A DNA stretch of 64,000 bases from Daphnia pulex (GCF_021134715.1 NC_060028.1:4734501-4798500), one strand, 5' to 3'; positions 15,843-29,816 are shown, counted from the stretch's first letter. Program-made: numbers and translations. Notes: a model not told the origin generated them from the letters alone.

Positions 15843-16004
<162 letters not shown>

Positions 16005-18400
16005 TCATAAAATCAGTCAATTTCTACTCATTATTGTAATATTTTTTTAAATTAATTTGATTACGTCTCCTTTTTCTGGTAATCGTATTCTTTAATTCGT
16101 CTCGCCATTCCGAAATCAGAAACTTTGAGGACTCCATGATCTGCTAAAAGGACATTGCGAGCGGCCAAATCCCCGTGAAGAACCTTTTTGGGAACAACGA
16201 AGGAGTTTAAATTGTAGTTTGCATACAATAGCAAGTATCGTCACCTTTTTACTGGCCAAGAAGTCGATCCCACGGGCAATTTGTAATGACCATGAGATCA
16301 AATCGGTCGTTTTTGTCATTTGATTCAAAGTTTCGTCAGAATCTTCTCCGTTTTTACAGGTCTGTTCTGGTAATGTCATATTGTTAGTATCCAGTGCTGG
16401 CTTGGCTCTTTAAGTTTTTAAATTGAACGTTGTGTCAATTCGACATGGTTTTATGCAAAACTTTTCATATATAACTAACTATTTGCGTGCCTAGAAAATT
16501 CCGAAACTTTGAGGGTTAAGTTCGTTTCTCCGTCTCGATAGTCTTTCGCTAATTCATTTGCATCTGATTGACTATAAAAAAAGTTATGAGAAAAATAATT
16601 AATATTAAATCGATACGGTTTATTTCATATTTATATTTATTACTTTGCGGATGTTGCGATTTTCACCATTATGCTGTCAGGTTTAATATTGGTAATTACA
16701 GTTCATTGGTTGATGAAATTGTCCCTATTTTTAATTAAGTACGACTGTAAGTTACCGAATCGGCAGAAATCAATTATAACCAGAACTTCTTCTGCAAACA
16801 TTTAAAAAAATGATTTTTTATGAATATTTGTAATGTAGTTCTAATTTACCTTTGAGGTTAGTTTTAGTGCAAGCGCCCAATAAATTGACAACATTTAAGT
16901 GCGGTCCTAAATAAATTAGAATTTTTAATTCTCTTATAAGAGCGTCAAATGCGCTGTGAAAATTTTTTGTGATTTAATCATTTTAACTGCTCTTGTTGTG
17001 ACAGTTGTGTCATAATTTTTGATGCCCACGGCCTCTGCTCTGACAACTCGACCAAAGCAACCGGTACAGAGTTCTTGACCTTAGTTTGTTTTATTATTTA
17101 TTTTTTTGTTAATATATATTGAAGAGGAACAAACCGAGCATTAGTCTTTTCCTTGGAAATTCCCATTTCTTTTTGTAGGCCAGGAATTCCGTGTGGTATT
17201 CCACTGGCACTCCTGGGTCCATTCTATTTGGATCTCCATTCAGCATTTTTTCAAGTTCTCTTTCCACCTTTTTCTTCAAATCAAAATAAACATTCTGTTA
17301 ATGGTTTGTGAAAGCTGAAAGAATATTGGTGAATATTAATAACTTTGTCAAGGTAAAATTTAATTCATATTCCAATTGCAACTAATGCAATCAGAAATAC
17401 ACAAACGGTTGTGATAATAGTGCTACTTGATGTTTCCATATATAGATCGTCATCAATACTAACGGTAAACAGTTTTTTTCTCGCTTCACCTCGGCTGTTG
17501 TTCCATCGATATTCGTATGTTCCCTTTTCGTTAGAATTTCCTTGTAGTTGGAAAACGGATACGGTATTATTCTCGTAGACTATGTCATAATATCCCTTGC
17601 CATCCTAAATTTTTCATCCGACCGTTACCATTTCAATTGATAAATTTAAGGTAGCACAGAGTTATGGTTTGATTTACTTTGAGCCATTGTATGACAACAT
17701 TTTTTGATAATCGGTTACAAGTCAAGTTGTGTGCAATTCTTTTTTCTAACTTCACAGTATTATTCAATGGTTCATAAGTGATTTCTGCATCGAAAAGGAA
17801 TAAGTCTGTTAGATTGTCACTTCGGTAGAAATTAATGTTATACCTTTTATTGTAATTGAAATCTCTTTTGATTCGTTATCTCTGTTGCATAGTAAGTATG
17901 TGTATGGAGAAGTTAGATTTAAGTCAAACAGTTGCAACCTACTTTCGTAATAATATATATGTTTGTTAATTGTTGATATATTTTCCGTTTTTAATTGAAT
18001 GCCTATCATAAGTCAGTGAATAAAGGTAATATTCAGATAAATTATTGTACTTATTTCTATTGAAACAGTTCCGCCAAACCTTGAGGTAGATAAGACTCGT
18101 TAAATTTTCGCATTTCTCCGTTTGTGTTTATCTGATAGGACCAGGTGGGGAGAGGCAAAGAAAAAAGGTATGTAGGTAGTTCTACAAATTAAAGTAACGT
18201 TGGATCCTTTAAACGGGTCGTCAGGCACTTTCAGACTTTCCAATTGGATTCCTATATGCTCAATGTGTCTTTAGTTTTTGATAATTTATAGATCACTTTG
18301 AAAATTGTATTGCTTATTTTTGAATAATACCTATAATATATAGATAAAATGATTCTGCGTCTGTAGCATGGATTTTACGGTGTGGGAAGTACCAGTCCAA

Positions 18401-19194
18401 CCCAGATAGCACACTGCCGTTCCAAAGACGTCCCAAGCACGTCACTTTGAGACGTCTGAGATGTACTTGGAACATAGCAGATTCCCAAGTTTACATTCCT
18501 TGGACGTCTTTTACGTCTAGCCAATGTCCGCTTCGCCGAGATCCGATGGCGGTTCCTATCCCGTCCCATGGGATGGACTTTAGACGTACTTGGGACGGAA
18601 AAAGGAAATCAAGAAGTTATTAATAATAAATCTTTTTCTGGACTCTGAATTTTGTTCCGTTTTTCTTTACTCTTTTTTTATGAGTGTTTATTGTGCCGAC
18701 ATTTTTTCAAGAACGCTTATCAGGATATCCGGACGACAAGTTTATTTGTCAGAGTATGCAATGCGGTAAGTTACCGGTCACATTATAAATCAATCGGATA
18801 CGAACAACAAAGTTGAATAAATATGTAACCTGAATCGGGGATCGAACCCGGATCGTCGTGGTGAGAAGCCAATACTATACAGATGATCCACGCATTCTTA
18901 TTTGGAATTCTAAAGATAAAGATAATAATAAGATTTTTGAACCAAACTTTGCCGCGAAAAGACAAAGACAGTTTCTCCGAAATATTCTAAGTGTCGAGAA
19001 GGAACCAAAATATAAAAACGGGACGCATCAGAGACTTCTACGAGAGGGAGTAAAAAATGAAGTATCCGACAAGATTAAAATGAGTAACGTGTTCAAATAA
19101 GGGCTGGCAATGGGACATCTTAGAGATTCCCCTGTGCCCACCGCACCACCCGCACGGCTTTGGCCCCACCTTGGGACAAGAATTCCTATCTGGG
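18401..19194 (+). mobile_element. CCCAGATAG DNA element, copy 3 (794 bp), in a kinase exon
   Basis: It has CCCAGATAG and CTATCTGGG ends and AA on both sides. The flanking kinase sequence rejoins in frame across it (…KEL / LDWYF-like, matching paralogue 1 EFLGWHF), which proves the exact insertion point and the 2-bp duplication. Confidence 0.88.
18830..18897 (-). other. tRNA-Glu-like module inside element copy 3
   Basis: The minus strand reads TATAGTATTGGCTTCTCA then GGGTTCGATCCCCGA. Four of five T-stem pairs form. Confidence 0.55.
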
Positions 19195-19768
19195 AACAAT
19201 TCTTTGTGTTTCTCATCATGAGATATATTGACGTGTTTTCCGTTGACGGAATCCATATCCACTGAGCCAACACACATATATTCTGACTCATCATCTCATC
19301 ATCAGTTTTTTCAGCGTCAGTCCCGTTTTAGAGTTGAATGACCATCTCGAATTATTTGATTGGTCTAACGAATCCCATATCTTATTGTAAATAAATATGA
19401 AATACTTCTGGCCATACTTACATTATCGTCCGAAAAAGCATCTTCTTCTATACCCTTTAACCCAATTACCTTGTCAACGTTATAGAAGAATTCGTCATCT
19501 GAAATTATTTCTGTTGTCTGATGGAGATGGAACAGTGAGATGGTGACGTTGGGATGAGTTGTTTTACATGGGATGTTGATAGGTACCTCCGGTTCAGCAG
19601 AAAAAGTAGGAAAAGAAAACAAGGGTTTGAAATTAAATCTATCAATAAAACGAGTTTTTCGTGACCTGAGTACAAAAAAAGATGTCGTACTAGTGAGTTG
19701 CAATAAGTTATATAATAATTTGTTAATTAAGTGAAAGAAAATAATTACCAAACTGTAAATGTAAACGT

Positions 19769-20563
19769 CCCAGATAGCACAGTGCAGTCCCAAAGAAGTC
19801 CAAAATACGTCACTTTGAGACGTCTGAGATGTACTTGGCACATAGCAGATTCCCAAGTTTACATTCCAAGGACGTCTTTTTCGTATGGCCAATGTCCGCT
19901 TCGCCGAGATCTCATAGCGGTCCTTATCCCGTCCCATTGGATGGACTTTAGACGTACTTGGGACGGAAAAAGGATCTCAAGATGTCATAAATAATAAATC
20001 TTTTTCTGGACTCTGAATTTCGTTCTTTTTTCTTTCCTCTTCTTTTTCTTATGAGTGTTTGCTGTGCTGACAATTTTTCACGAACGCTGATCCGGATATC
20101 CGGACGACAAGTTTATTTGTCAAAGAATGCAAAGGGTTACCGGAAACACTACATAAATCGACAGCGTACTAACAGCATTGTTGAAGAAATATACAACCTG
20201 GACCGGGGATCGAACCCGGATCTTCGTGGTGAGAAGCCAGTACTATACAGATGGGCCACGAATTCTTGTACACAATTTTGAAGATAAAGGTAATAATAAG
20301 ATTTTAGAATCAAACTTTGCCGCGAAAAGACAAAGACAGTTTCTCCGAAATTTTCTAAGTGTCGAGAAGGAGCCAAAAAATAAAAACGGGACGCATCAGA
20401 GACTTCTACGAGAGGGAGTAAAAAATGACGTATCCGACAAGATGAAAAATGAGTAACGTATTCAAATGAGGGCTCGCAATGGGACATCTTAGAGATTCCC
20501 CTGTGCCCACCGCACCAGCCGCACGGCTTTGGTCCCGCCTTGGGACAAAAATTCCTATCTGGG
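19769..20563 (+). mobile_element. CCCAGATAG DNA element, copy 4 (795 bp), in a kinase exon
   Basis: The ends are as in the other copies, with GT on both sides. It interrupts the end of kinase exon 2. Removing the element and one GT restores continuity with paralogue 1 (EQ-x-VYI). Confidence 0.88.
20197..20268 (-). other. tRNA-Glu-like module inside element copy 4, best preserved
   Basis: The T arm CCGGG-TTCGATC-CCCGG pairs completely. The D-arm region reads GGCCCATCTGTATAGTAC. The anticodon-arm loop reads CTTCTCA. It resembles tRNA-Glu with one inserted base in the anticodon region and no acceptor stem. Confidence 0.6.
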
Positions 20564-21028
20564 GTATTGTTCCAATAAGCCAAAGTGAGTATGGCATTTG
20601 AAATAGCCCGTGTCTTCTGGCGTAGTGTTCATTAAAATGATTTTCAATGTCGTATGTGTTTGATTGTTATAAGAAATTTTCTTCAGGCGTTTGTCAGTGG
20701 CCGAAAGGTGTGGTGGAAAAACACGTTTGAATTAACAGCCGACTTTGCTTATCTAAATAACATTCCAAACTGTTTTATTTTCTGCGATTTGTGGAAGCGA
20801 CCAAAAAGGAAAAATGTTTAAAGATGTTATTATCTTCCTATCTATGATGCACTTAATTATAAGGGTTGAACCAGCTTCAATCACTTGCTCTTCCACATCT
20901 GGAAACATTTTGACAGCATCAAGGCTTTCACTTTGGAGTTTGGCAATTTGAGGTGCTGATAAGATGATGAAAAGTCCCAGCAACACAATGGCCGGTCCAT
21001 TTGAAAACATTTCCGATCCGATGGACAC

Positions 21029-22003
21029 ATTTAAAAAAAACGTGAAAATTTGACATCATTGTCAATCTCGTCAAATTGATGTAGCTGTATAGTTTAGCAT
21101 TTTTTATTAATATTTTTTTTAATTAAAAAAAAACAAATTAGGTTCCTCTTTTCAAATTTTAACGATTAATCAGCAAGTGAAACAGCTAACGCTGTTTCGA
21201 CTTACTTGCCCTGCACTGCGTCACACACTGAATTTTCTTTGAAATATCCTTCTACAGAATACCAAGACTTTTGAGCCATATAAGAATACCAAATTGAAAC
21301 GCTAGAATGATCCTAGTGGCTGAGAATAAATTTTCAATCGCGTTATCCTGAGTAAGTCTTGTGCCTCTAAGTTGAAAAATTGCTTGTGGTTAATGGGATA
21401 TCAATCCAACATGTGGTTTCAAAGTTTAAGAGACACTCTGCTGTACACGATTTTTGTTTTGTCTATTTCAAGGCCAACTGAAATCTGTCTACTGCTTTCC
21501 GTCAAAGGAGAACCTGAATAAAGACGGTTACATTTCAAAGGGTGTTGTTAAACATCCTATATAGATTGAACACTAGTAACGTTAGCTTGGCCAAGGCCGG
21601 TACTTTCGGTGAGTCTAGTGTAAAGTTGGAACGTTATGCAAATTCCTTTGCTCGTGAATTATTCCTTGCCCGTGAATACCTATGTTTGAGCTTTTGGTGG
21701 CATTTTGGTCAAGTTGTGAAGCGAGGTCAGTCGTTGCCCCGGGTGCGTTGTGCAACATTCAGGCCCAGTCATTCAGGCCCACGTCTTCCAGGCCCACCTT
21801 GTTTTACATGACGTTCACGCCCAATTTTGGCGACATTCAGTGCCAATTGGTTTTTAATTAATAAAATTACGGTTAATTTCAATTTGGGATGTTTAATAAA
21901 TGACTGTTAATAAATTACGAGATTTTAGAGTTTAAAAAAAGGTTTCATCATTCATCTTATGTATACGAAGAATAAATACCAACATAAGAAGTGCTTGAAA
22001 TGT
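21029..22003. other. Intergenic interval with a TTCAGGCCCA block
   Basis: No gene seen. At 21757-21838 it carries another cluster of TTCAGGCCCA-type units. Confidence 0.4.
21757..21838 (+). repeat. TTCAGGCCCA repeat, copy 3
   Basis: Four to five units (TTCAGGCCCAGTCA, TTCAGGCCCACGTC, TCCAGGCCCACC and decayed forms) are followed by TGACGTTC, matching the 1.3-kb and 3.3-kb blocks. Confidence 0.55.
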
Positions 22004-22008
22004 AAACG

Positions 22009-22075
22009 GTGGCGTAGTGGTTATAGTATAGATCCCACATCCTGGAGTCTAGATTTATAATACTGATAGAGCTAA
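22009..22075 (+). repeat. Degraded tRNA-like sequence
   Basis: GGTGGCGTAGTGGTTATAG resembles an A-box/D-arm. The B box has decayed. It is probably a SINE head remnant. Confidence 0.25.
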
Positions 22076-22479
22076 ATTTAGATTATTCTCTTATGCTGCT
22101 AATGGTCGATTGAAGAAGAAATGGACCGGTCGAAATGGGCCTGACCTATTTTTTAAAGCAGTCCTATTTCTCCCTTTTTTCGTTTTAAGTTCCATAAGAA
22201 ACTCTAAAATAAATTCAAAAAATTTCTAACCTTTTCGCCATGAGTGCTTCCGCTCCTAAATTTTCCGTCTGGCCTCCGATGTTGTCAGGTATGGCCAATT
22301 ATGGCAAAATTTCTTTCAGAAAATAGCCCCAAGATTACCTGGGGAAATAGGACAAAAATGTATAATACATTCATCGCAGACTTCCTGTATTCAAAGGAAT
22401 TATTATCTTTGGAACTGTTTTATCAAATAAAAACAACCAAGAAATTAAGCGAAACAATTAAATTCGATTAGAGAATCGA

Positions 22480-23700
22480 CATCAGCGCAAGAGATTGGTT
22501 GATGTTTTCTATTCAGAGTCACTCGAACTTTCAACAGCAATATTGGCTTTCACGTTTTAGGAAAGTTTCAACAGAGCATCGGGAATTGATACAGAACTAG
22601 CCTTTGCACGATTATTTTTCAGCCATGTTTTGCCTTTCATTACGGTATCGACCGATTTGTCGTGTAGGTCATTTTTCTTTTGAGGTTTGGTGTCTCTCTG
22701 TTTCTTGGAGGCTACGTTACTAAACGGCAAAGTGAGGAAAAGAGAAACACACTTTTAGATTGGGAAATTGGGGTTCTCCTGAAGGAGACTTTGCAGCGAA
22801 CACTCTGTTCCAGTACAACTCGTCGTCCATATTGTAGTATTTATAATCCGCCAAAATATTGAAATAATCATTACCGACAAATTTCCTTGTGATCTCAACT
22901 CGCTCTCAGCATGATCTTCGTCTACATGATCCCGTAACACAGGGCTTTGTATAAAAATAGACGAGAGAGATTGTGGAGATAACTGGCGAGCATTCTTCGG
23001 CTTTATCACTGGGAGGAGTTTATAGACATTGTCATCAAAATTAAAACGATTTTTTTAACTCGGCTACGACCTTTACGTAAAAGTTGCGCACAAAGATGAA
23101 AAAATAATCGATTGGGTGGAAAGTCCTTTCAAATTCTTCGTTAAAAGCAGACTGGAAATCGAATAGTATTTTTACGAATGGGATCACTTGGTCAAGAACT
23201 TTCAACGTCAAGTATTTTAACCTAACGTTCATAGGAAACACCACCTCAAAACACGTCTATTTTGAATTTTTGCGGCTTATTTTAGTCTGCTTGCCTTTCA
23301 GTTTGTTTGCTACATATCGCAACGTTGCCAAACGGAGGTGTTTATCTTGGCCAATGGCTACGACTGCGGCTCTTTCACCAACCGTTAATTTTTCGAACCC
23401 TTCTCACGAAACATTGTTACTGATTAATTGACTTTTCATCCCCCCATCCGCTTTTATATCTGATGAACAATGCAAGTATTGGAAGCGAATAGTAAAACGC
23501 GTGTTTGGTCGCCATAGCAACGACCCTTCCTCTTTTACTCCCGATAAATTGAGCGAAAAAGCCAGGCAAACTGAAAAATAGTTTTGGATGGCTTGCGGCA
23601 ACGTGACCCAACCTCTCCTTTATCAAGGCCATGTGCTTGAGAGTTAAATGCCTTAAAGGCTGTCTCGTTGTCATGTAAATTAAGCCTTTGTCCGTTTCTA
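22480..23700 (-). pseudogene. Unidentified coding remnants, minus strand
   Basis: Short minus-strand stretches look like former coding sequence. One reads KNDLHDKSVDTVMKGKTW and ends VESSSDSE before a stop (~22500-22690). Another reads PVIKPKNARQLSPQ (~22980). A third reads RLGHVAASHPKLFFS (~23600). Each is interrupted. They may be the end of a transposase or a captured gene; I do not recognise the family. They lie directly downstream of the BEL/Pao body. Confidence 0.3.
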
Positions 23701-23853
23701 GAATATTACCCCCTACCCTAATTGTCTGGTTACATCATGTAGTTCTGCCGCGAACCGATAGGCGGCATTTTTTTTAAATAGTAGTCGGATTTTTAAGGAA
23801 GATACTGTACCCCTTATGTATACCCGGGTGTACAAGCTTGAACCCACTTTCAT

Positions 23854-26480
23854 TTAACACCAAGTATGTACACCCTTTGTACACGGAAAAAGGACGAGAG
23901 AGTAGTTTTCGCGGGGCATCCGAAGAAATGATGGCCCACAAAACCAGTGGTATTTCGGATTTAAAGATGACGCTGGGATTCCGCGTGAAGCGTCGTCTGC
24001 TGGATTGAGTTCACCCGGGAAATGTCGCCACTTTCTCACCACTGACTAGTCGACAATTTCGGTTTCTTGGTGAGCTACAAAAGCGTGATAGCTACAGGAA
24101 GTTGAATGAATCCACTGAAGGACGGTTTGCGAGTCGGTCCAATATGTTTTTGGAACGTCCATCAGATTAATTTCTTGTCGGACTGTGCTGACGAGTCAAG
24201 CGGCTAAAACAGTTCCTTGGAATTCGAGTCGCGGGATTGATAACCGTTTTAACGGTGCCACTCTTGCCTTTCCAATCACTTAGGCGACACTGACATCTTC
24301 GTTCGAATATGAATCGGAGATACACACACGCACCAAAGCCATTTTCGCTGGCATCACTAAACGCATGGAGTTCCAGCTGAACGGGTTCGGTTACACGGTG
24401 CATGCAACGCGGAATACGGAATTTTTCAAGAAGTTTTAACTCGGCAGTCCAATTTGACCAAATTTTTCGGAATTATTGGTCCAGCACGTCGTCCCATCCG
24501 GACCGTCTTGCATTAAGATTCAGGCTGGCAAAATGGCGGGGGCAATGAGAACAAGGTGGACCTTCGATAAACCTTGCAGCACTTCACGCGTAGTCGATGC
24601 TTGTTTCAATTCGACTGTGTACATGAACTGATCGGTCTTCCAATCCAGCAGGATGCCGAGCGTACTTTTGACCGGGAGCAATTCAGAATTGAAGTCGAGA
24701 TGAGGATGGGAAAACTTGGACAGAGCGACTGTTGAGAGAACACCACGGGATGACGACATCCACTGTTCAATATTAAATCCGCCAGTTAGACAGAGAGCCT
24801 TGAAGTCCTTGGTGTCGCGAATGGCCTCTTCTTCGGTTTCGGTGGAATAAAGTAGATTGCCGACACACGTGTTCGACAGGACGAAATCGGCAACTTTCGG
24901 ATAAAAATTTTGATTATCTTCGGCAGTTTTTCTCAAAGCAAAGATACAAGTCGTCAGTGATGAGGCGGCACCGAAAATATGCCGTGTCATTTGAACTCTT
25001 TGATCAGTTCGTTGATCCCAGGCGCTTGATACAGGAAACGAATAGTGGATTGGTCGCTTGCTGGAACGTAACCCTGATGATACATTTTTTCAATATCTCC
25101 GGCAATCGGTACCGGGAATTTACGGAAGCGAAGGAGAACTGCTACTTGGCTGGTTAATAAATCCGAGCCTTGGTGAAGCATGTCGTTAAGGCTGATTCCA
25201 TTATGTTGAACCGAGCAGTTGAATACGACGCGGACCTTGTCCGGATTATTCACGGACGTGACACCATGATGTGGCAAATAAAACACACGACCGGGTGTAT
25301 CTTTGTCGGACGAATCGACAAGAATAACGTGACTGAGCGAAAGGTATATTCTTTAATTACCTTGTTATATTTTTCGCCATAAGTTGGGTTTATGGCGCGT
25401 TCTGGGTTTATGTTTCGCCATAATATCTCGTTTAAAGCGCTTGGAAAGATGTTGCAACTGCTGCAATTCCGAAAATGGCACTGCGTTTTCTTCCTTCCAC
25501 ATTCATGTGACTTCTTGTCATTCTCCTGTGTGGCGAATGGATTTTTTCAAGGATCTCCATCGGTTTTCGGGGGAGAGCATCGGTTGACTTGATTTCTGAA
25601 CACCTAAGGCTTCAGTTTTCCACAGCCTCGCAATGTCTTCTCTCAATTCTAAGTCGGATGGCTGAAAATGGATCTGATAAATACAGGGTCTTCTCTCCGG
25701 AGCCTCGAACACTCGTGACGGCACTGAACCGGCTACACACCAGCCGAATGGCGTTAAGATGGCATCTGGGTCGGTGTCTCCGGAGTGGTAGCTTTCTTCT
25801 AAAATGCGATGCGCTCCACGAATTTCTCAACCGATAATAACGGTGACGAAGACCAAGTCGAAGGATGGTAAATCTAAATCAGCCAGATTATTCCATTCCT
25901 TCTTGACGCTGAGCCAATGAATTTCTTCTTTGCGAAATGAAGTTGCGGGACGGTCAGCGCATTCATGTTTTGAATCGTGATTGGTCGTCCCTCGGAGAAA
26001 TTTCGAAGTTGACGGTGCGCGTCGGAATATATTGATCCTTGCCATGGAAGGCGGATCGTTTGGCCCTGCCCGGTTAATCAAATTTTGTCGGCAGCATGAT
26101 CTAAAAAAAAGAGACGCTTCGCTGCCAGGGCCCAACAATCCAAACCTGTCGAGATCTTTCCTGCCGTTCCAGATTTTGATGGGCACGACAGCCAACAGCA
26201 CGCAACATGATCTGTCCTTCTTGCGGATGGTGCAGGTGTAACAATGGGTCGATCCGTCAGACCCACCGGTTTCACTGTCGTTTTGCTTTGTCGACACTAT
26301 TGCTAGACTTTCGGTCGTCTTATTGACGGACAACTTCGGAAATAGTTGAGGCGCGCCATGCAGGAAACTATGATGGTTGTGTTGACACTCGTCGACACCA
26401 CCCTTTTTGTTGCTGCTACAGTCGCGACCTAAATGTCCTTTTGCAAGGCACCGAAGGCAACAACCATTTCGTTTGACAAG
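23854..26480 (-). mobile_element. BEL/Pao retrotransposon: zinc knuckle, protease, reverse transcriptase and RNase H (broken)
   Basis: Minus-strand pieces follow the BEL/Pao order. A CCHC knuckle of the CLAKGHLGRDC type lies near 26400-26460. An aspartic-protease-like segment (~26090-26240) has the active-site region read as LLGPGSEAS, so the catalytic Asp is lost. Reverse transcriptase (24520-25286) shows KVRVVFNCSVQHNG, DIEKMYHQ, ADFVLSNTCVGNLLYS and LGILLDWKTD. RNase H (23854-24403) shows LHAFSDASENGFGACVY and HFPGELNPADDASRG. These are hallmark Pao motifs. Frameshifts and stops separate the pieces, and no integrase core was seen beyond 23854, so the 3' side is truncated. It cannot transpose on its own. 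Confidence 0.85.
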
Positions 26481-26619
26481 GTTGATTCTTTCTTATTCTT
26501 CTTTTAAGCTCTTGAATTGCACGGAGTTTTGGACTTTCGGTTTTGGATTCGAGGCGGTCGAAATCGACAGAATTGTTGGTGAGACGGGCGAATTCAATTT
26601 GATGTGATTTTGTCGGCCC

Positions 26620-27800
26620 GGTTAACGGTCTTGTCTTCTAGCTTTTACTTCTGTTGGTTGAGAATTTGAGGCTTTTGAATGCTTTACGACCATTTCGGCT
26701 TTCACACTAGAGTGTAGCCACGGTTCGAAATCCTGCAGAGACAGGAATTGCGGTTGTGACTTAACTTTATTCTTCTCCCACTTGCTTTGAATGTCAGCGA
26801 GAAGCTTGTGGAGAATTATTTCTAGTAGACCGCCGGAATTCAGCCCATTCATAGCCACCATTTTTCAGCGACGACACGGCGCTACGCAGGGATGTGTAAA
26901 ATCCCAAGAGGGCTTGATAGTCGTTGAAATGCGGAACTTTCAAAAGATAAAGAATGATTCTAATGTACGTTCTTGAAATGAGATGAGGATTGCCATACGT
27001 ACACTCGAACTCTTCAAGCACTGCTTTATATAAAGCAGATTCGTTTAGATAATCCCCCAGACTCTGCTTAATGTTTGGTTTCAAAGAACTTCGGAGAAGC
27101 GCCATTTTTCGAGTTCTTGATATCGATTGATCGTCGTTCACTAGATCTCTAAAATTGGCGATGAAAGTCGGTCACTTTCTCGGATCGCCATCGAACGGGT
27201 CAGAAATATCCAATCGTGGCATTCGGAATACGAATTTTCGGTTCGGATTGTAGCAGTCAGCCGGCCCCTTTTTTCGTGTGGTTGAACGACCATTTGGACG
27301 AGTCGACTGTCGGACTGTTCGGACTTCCGATTTTTTCTGTTGGTTTTTTATTCACTGCTCCATATGAAGGTGGAGCAGTGGCACTGAAGAATGACATGCC
27401 TTGGCTTTGCGCTCCAAATGAAGGCGCGGCAGGACGGAAGAATGACGAGCCTTGATCTGGCTCTCCAAATGAAGGCGCGGCAGGACGGAAGAATGACGGA
27501 CCTTGGTTTGCTCCGCCGTCGTCGAGATTAAAGACATCAAAGCAGCTGCTATAAAACTGACCCGGATTGGAGTTTGAATTGACAACTGCCGGTTTGTCTT
27601 GAAGAAGACTTGGGATTGGTCATCGTGTCAACCCGTACGATGACCAATATTCTTTGTTGACATTGCCATCGGTTTCCTTGGGCCCTTCTACTGTAACTGT
27701 GCTGTCGCCGCTTAAGTCTACACGTTTTTTTTATTGCTCCGCGTAAGGGGGTCATTAGCTTTTTCGGAACGTTTAGCTTCTATTTGCTGCCGTGACAGCT
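26620..27800 (-). mobile_element. BEL/Pao gag region (3' part)
   Basis: It contains the DUF1759-like capsid segment (26794-27141) with KMALLRSSLKPNIKQSLGDY and the usual LEEFECTYGNP. Upstream is a low-complexity stretch with a tandem repeat of ~50 bp (27352-27510) encoding ARHSSVLPRLHLE-type units. The frame is broken. The N-terminal part of gag continues at 29987-31340 beyond a nested insertion. Confidence 0.7.
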
Positions 27801-28451
27801 TTCTCTGAAAAAAATGGGGTTTGCTAAGTTGCAAACATTTTTTGGTTTGGAGATTTTTCCAAACATAAGTTTAGGTATAGGAAACAAAATGTTTAGGTAT
27901 AGGTAAACATTTGTTAGGTTTAGCTATACGCAAAATTTTCGTTTAGAGTTATGCACAATGGATCTGGCAGCACCGAAAAAATGTGCATTTTCTTTCCCTT
28001 TCTTTTACTTACGTCGGTAAAAACAAAGAAAATGAAATCTACCCCTCTTTTAGTCACCTCAACCTCCCATCATACATGAAGCGCCTTTAATCCTTTTTTT
28101 CTTTAACCTCCCACCCACATTTCTCTTACTAGGGGATGGAACGACTACTCCCATCCCACTTCTGTATAGGCCAGTATTGACCTACTTTGAATTACCGGGC
28201 GAAGTGATTCCAAGTTAAAATTCACCAGGTCTAACATTTACGATTCCGTGTTAAGGAAAATCAATTATCTCAACACCTATGTTACGGCAATCGGGTTGCT
28301 ATAAATATGAATCAATAGCTACGTCCCTATAAATCATGATAGAAAAGTACTGTGAATGATCTCGCTCTGGTTTACGAAAAATTTACAAGTCCCTATTTGG
28401 TCATTCCCGAGGATAAAAAATTAGCTGTGTTTCTTTTTTGTTAGTATTATT

Positions 28452-28527
28452 ATATTGCTTAGTCGGTAGCGCATTCATCTATGAATATGATATGAAGTGG
28501 TTGGGGTCGATTCCCAGTTAGTCCAAT
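28452..28527 (+). repeat. Degenerate tRNA-like sequence
   Basis: It has TTAGTCGGTAGCGCATTCAT (A-box-like) and GGTCGATTCCCAG (B-box-like) with the expected spacing. The stems do not pair well. Confidence 0.3.
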
Positions 28528-29226
28528 GACAATTAGTATCGTAAGTGAGAACTTCATTTTGAAAAAAGAAATAAGAAATTCAAAAATAGAAATCGAATGA
28601 TGAGGGGAATGAGGGTTGGGAGGGATGTTCACCTTCAATCAGTGCCAAGACCTTTTCTTCCCATTACCCTATACCTTGAACCACTTCGGGTGGTTTATGA
28701 CAAAGCATTTTGTTTCGTCATATTCTCCAAACATTTCATGTTTCAGCTGCGATAGGTAAACATAACTGTTTGGCTATACCCTACTAAAACACCGCATACT
28801 AATAACGTTATATGATGGTCAAAAACGAATGTGTACAACCACATTGATTTTTTGAACGTTGTATTTATCTAATTTGTGTTCGAAGAAATTCATCTTAAAT
28901 TTTAGATTCGCTTAACGTTCATAGCATGTACGTACAACAATCAATATCAGCACCTAAAATGAACATAAATTTTAGGAACGGATTTGAAGGTGAAATCTAG
29001 AAAGTAGATATTTCACATTTGTAATAAACATCTTGCGTTAATAGGACATTAAACGCCGAACATATATCTCTCCGTAAAATCGTATATTCATGTAACGTGC
29101 GGGATCGCATGTAAAATAGGAAAATTATGCTTCTATTTTGAATGTTGGGCGAATGTTCATATAACCTTCCCATTTGTACAAAGGTGTATGTGATTCTAGC
29201 CTCTTGACGCCATAAATTTACATAGG

Positions 29227-29296
29227 AACAAATAGTTCAATGGTAGAGCAGCGGCCTTGTAAGCTAAAGGTCTGTGGTTCGATTCCCATCTCCGAG
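29227..29296 (+). repeat. tRNA-Thr-like pseudogene
   Basis: The D arm GTTCAATGGTAGAGC can pair, the loop CTTGTAA gives a TGT anticodon, and GGTTCGATTCC is a perfect B box. Acceptor and T stems do not pair (GAACAAA against CTCCGAG), so it is a pseudogene or SINE head. Confidence 0.5.
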
Positions 29297-29432
29297 TTCT
29301 CTAATATAACGCTTCGGAAGCATGGCACTAGCTGTGATCGTGAGGAGATTGGATTTAACATACGTATGTGTATTTTTTTTGTATGTTCTATGAACATACC
29401 AAAGATATTCAGAATAGAACTAGAATAGTATA

Positions 29433-29816
29433 CAGTACCCACCAAACTATTAGGTACACCCCCCTTTTTTCAGTGCATTCTTATGGCACTACGTGTCTTT
29501 GGCACAAAGAAAAATATTTTAGCTTGATTTTTAGTATTTTTTGTAAATTTTTGAAAACGCCGTATTTAACACGGCGCATATGGGGGGAAAACGGGTGTAC
29601 CTAATAAACTGAACAATACCGTAGCGCCATGGGGGTTAATCCTACAACAATTTTGTGTGTGTAAAAAATGTAGATCGTCATTAGATCTACTCAGGGAAAA
29701 AAGAAAAAAAATCTAGCCCAAGCCGTTCGGGTAGTATTTGCACTTTTCTAAGACACGTAGTGCCATAAGAATGCACTGAAACAAGAGGGGTGTACCTAAT
29801 AGTTTGGTGGGTATTG
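29433..29816. mobile_element. 384-bp Tc1/mariner-type MITE
   Basis: Long terminal inverted repeats of about 65 bp begin CAGTACCCACCAAACTATTA on the left and, reverse-complemented on the right, CAATACCCACCAAACTATTA. A TA dinucleotide flanks both ends (29431-29432 and 29817-29818), the signature of Tc1/mariner. There is no coding capacity. Confidence 0.85.

Noticed and set aside
29227-29296. Possible functional tRNA-Thr (TGT)
   Set aside because: Boxes A and B are good, but acceptor and T stems do not pair. Kept only as a tRNA-like pseudogene.
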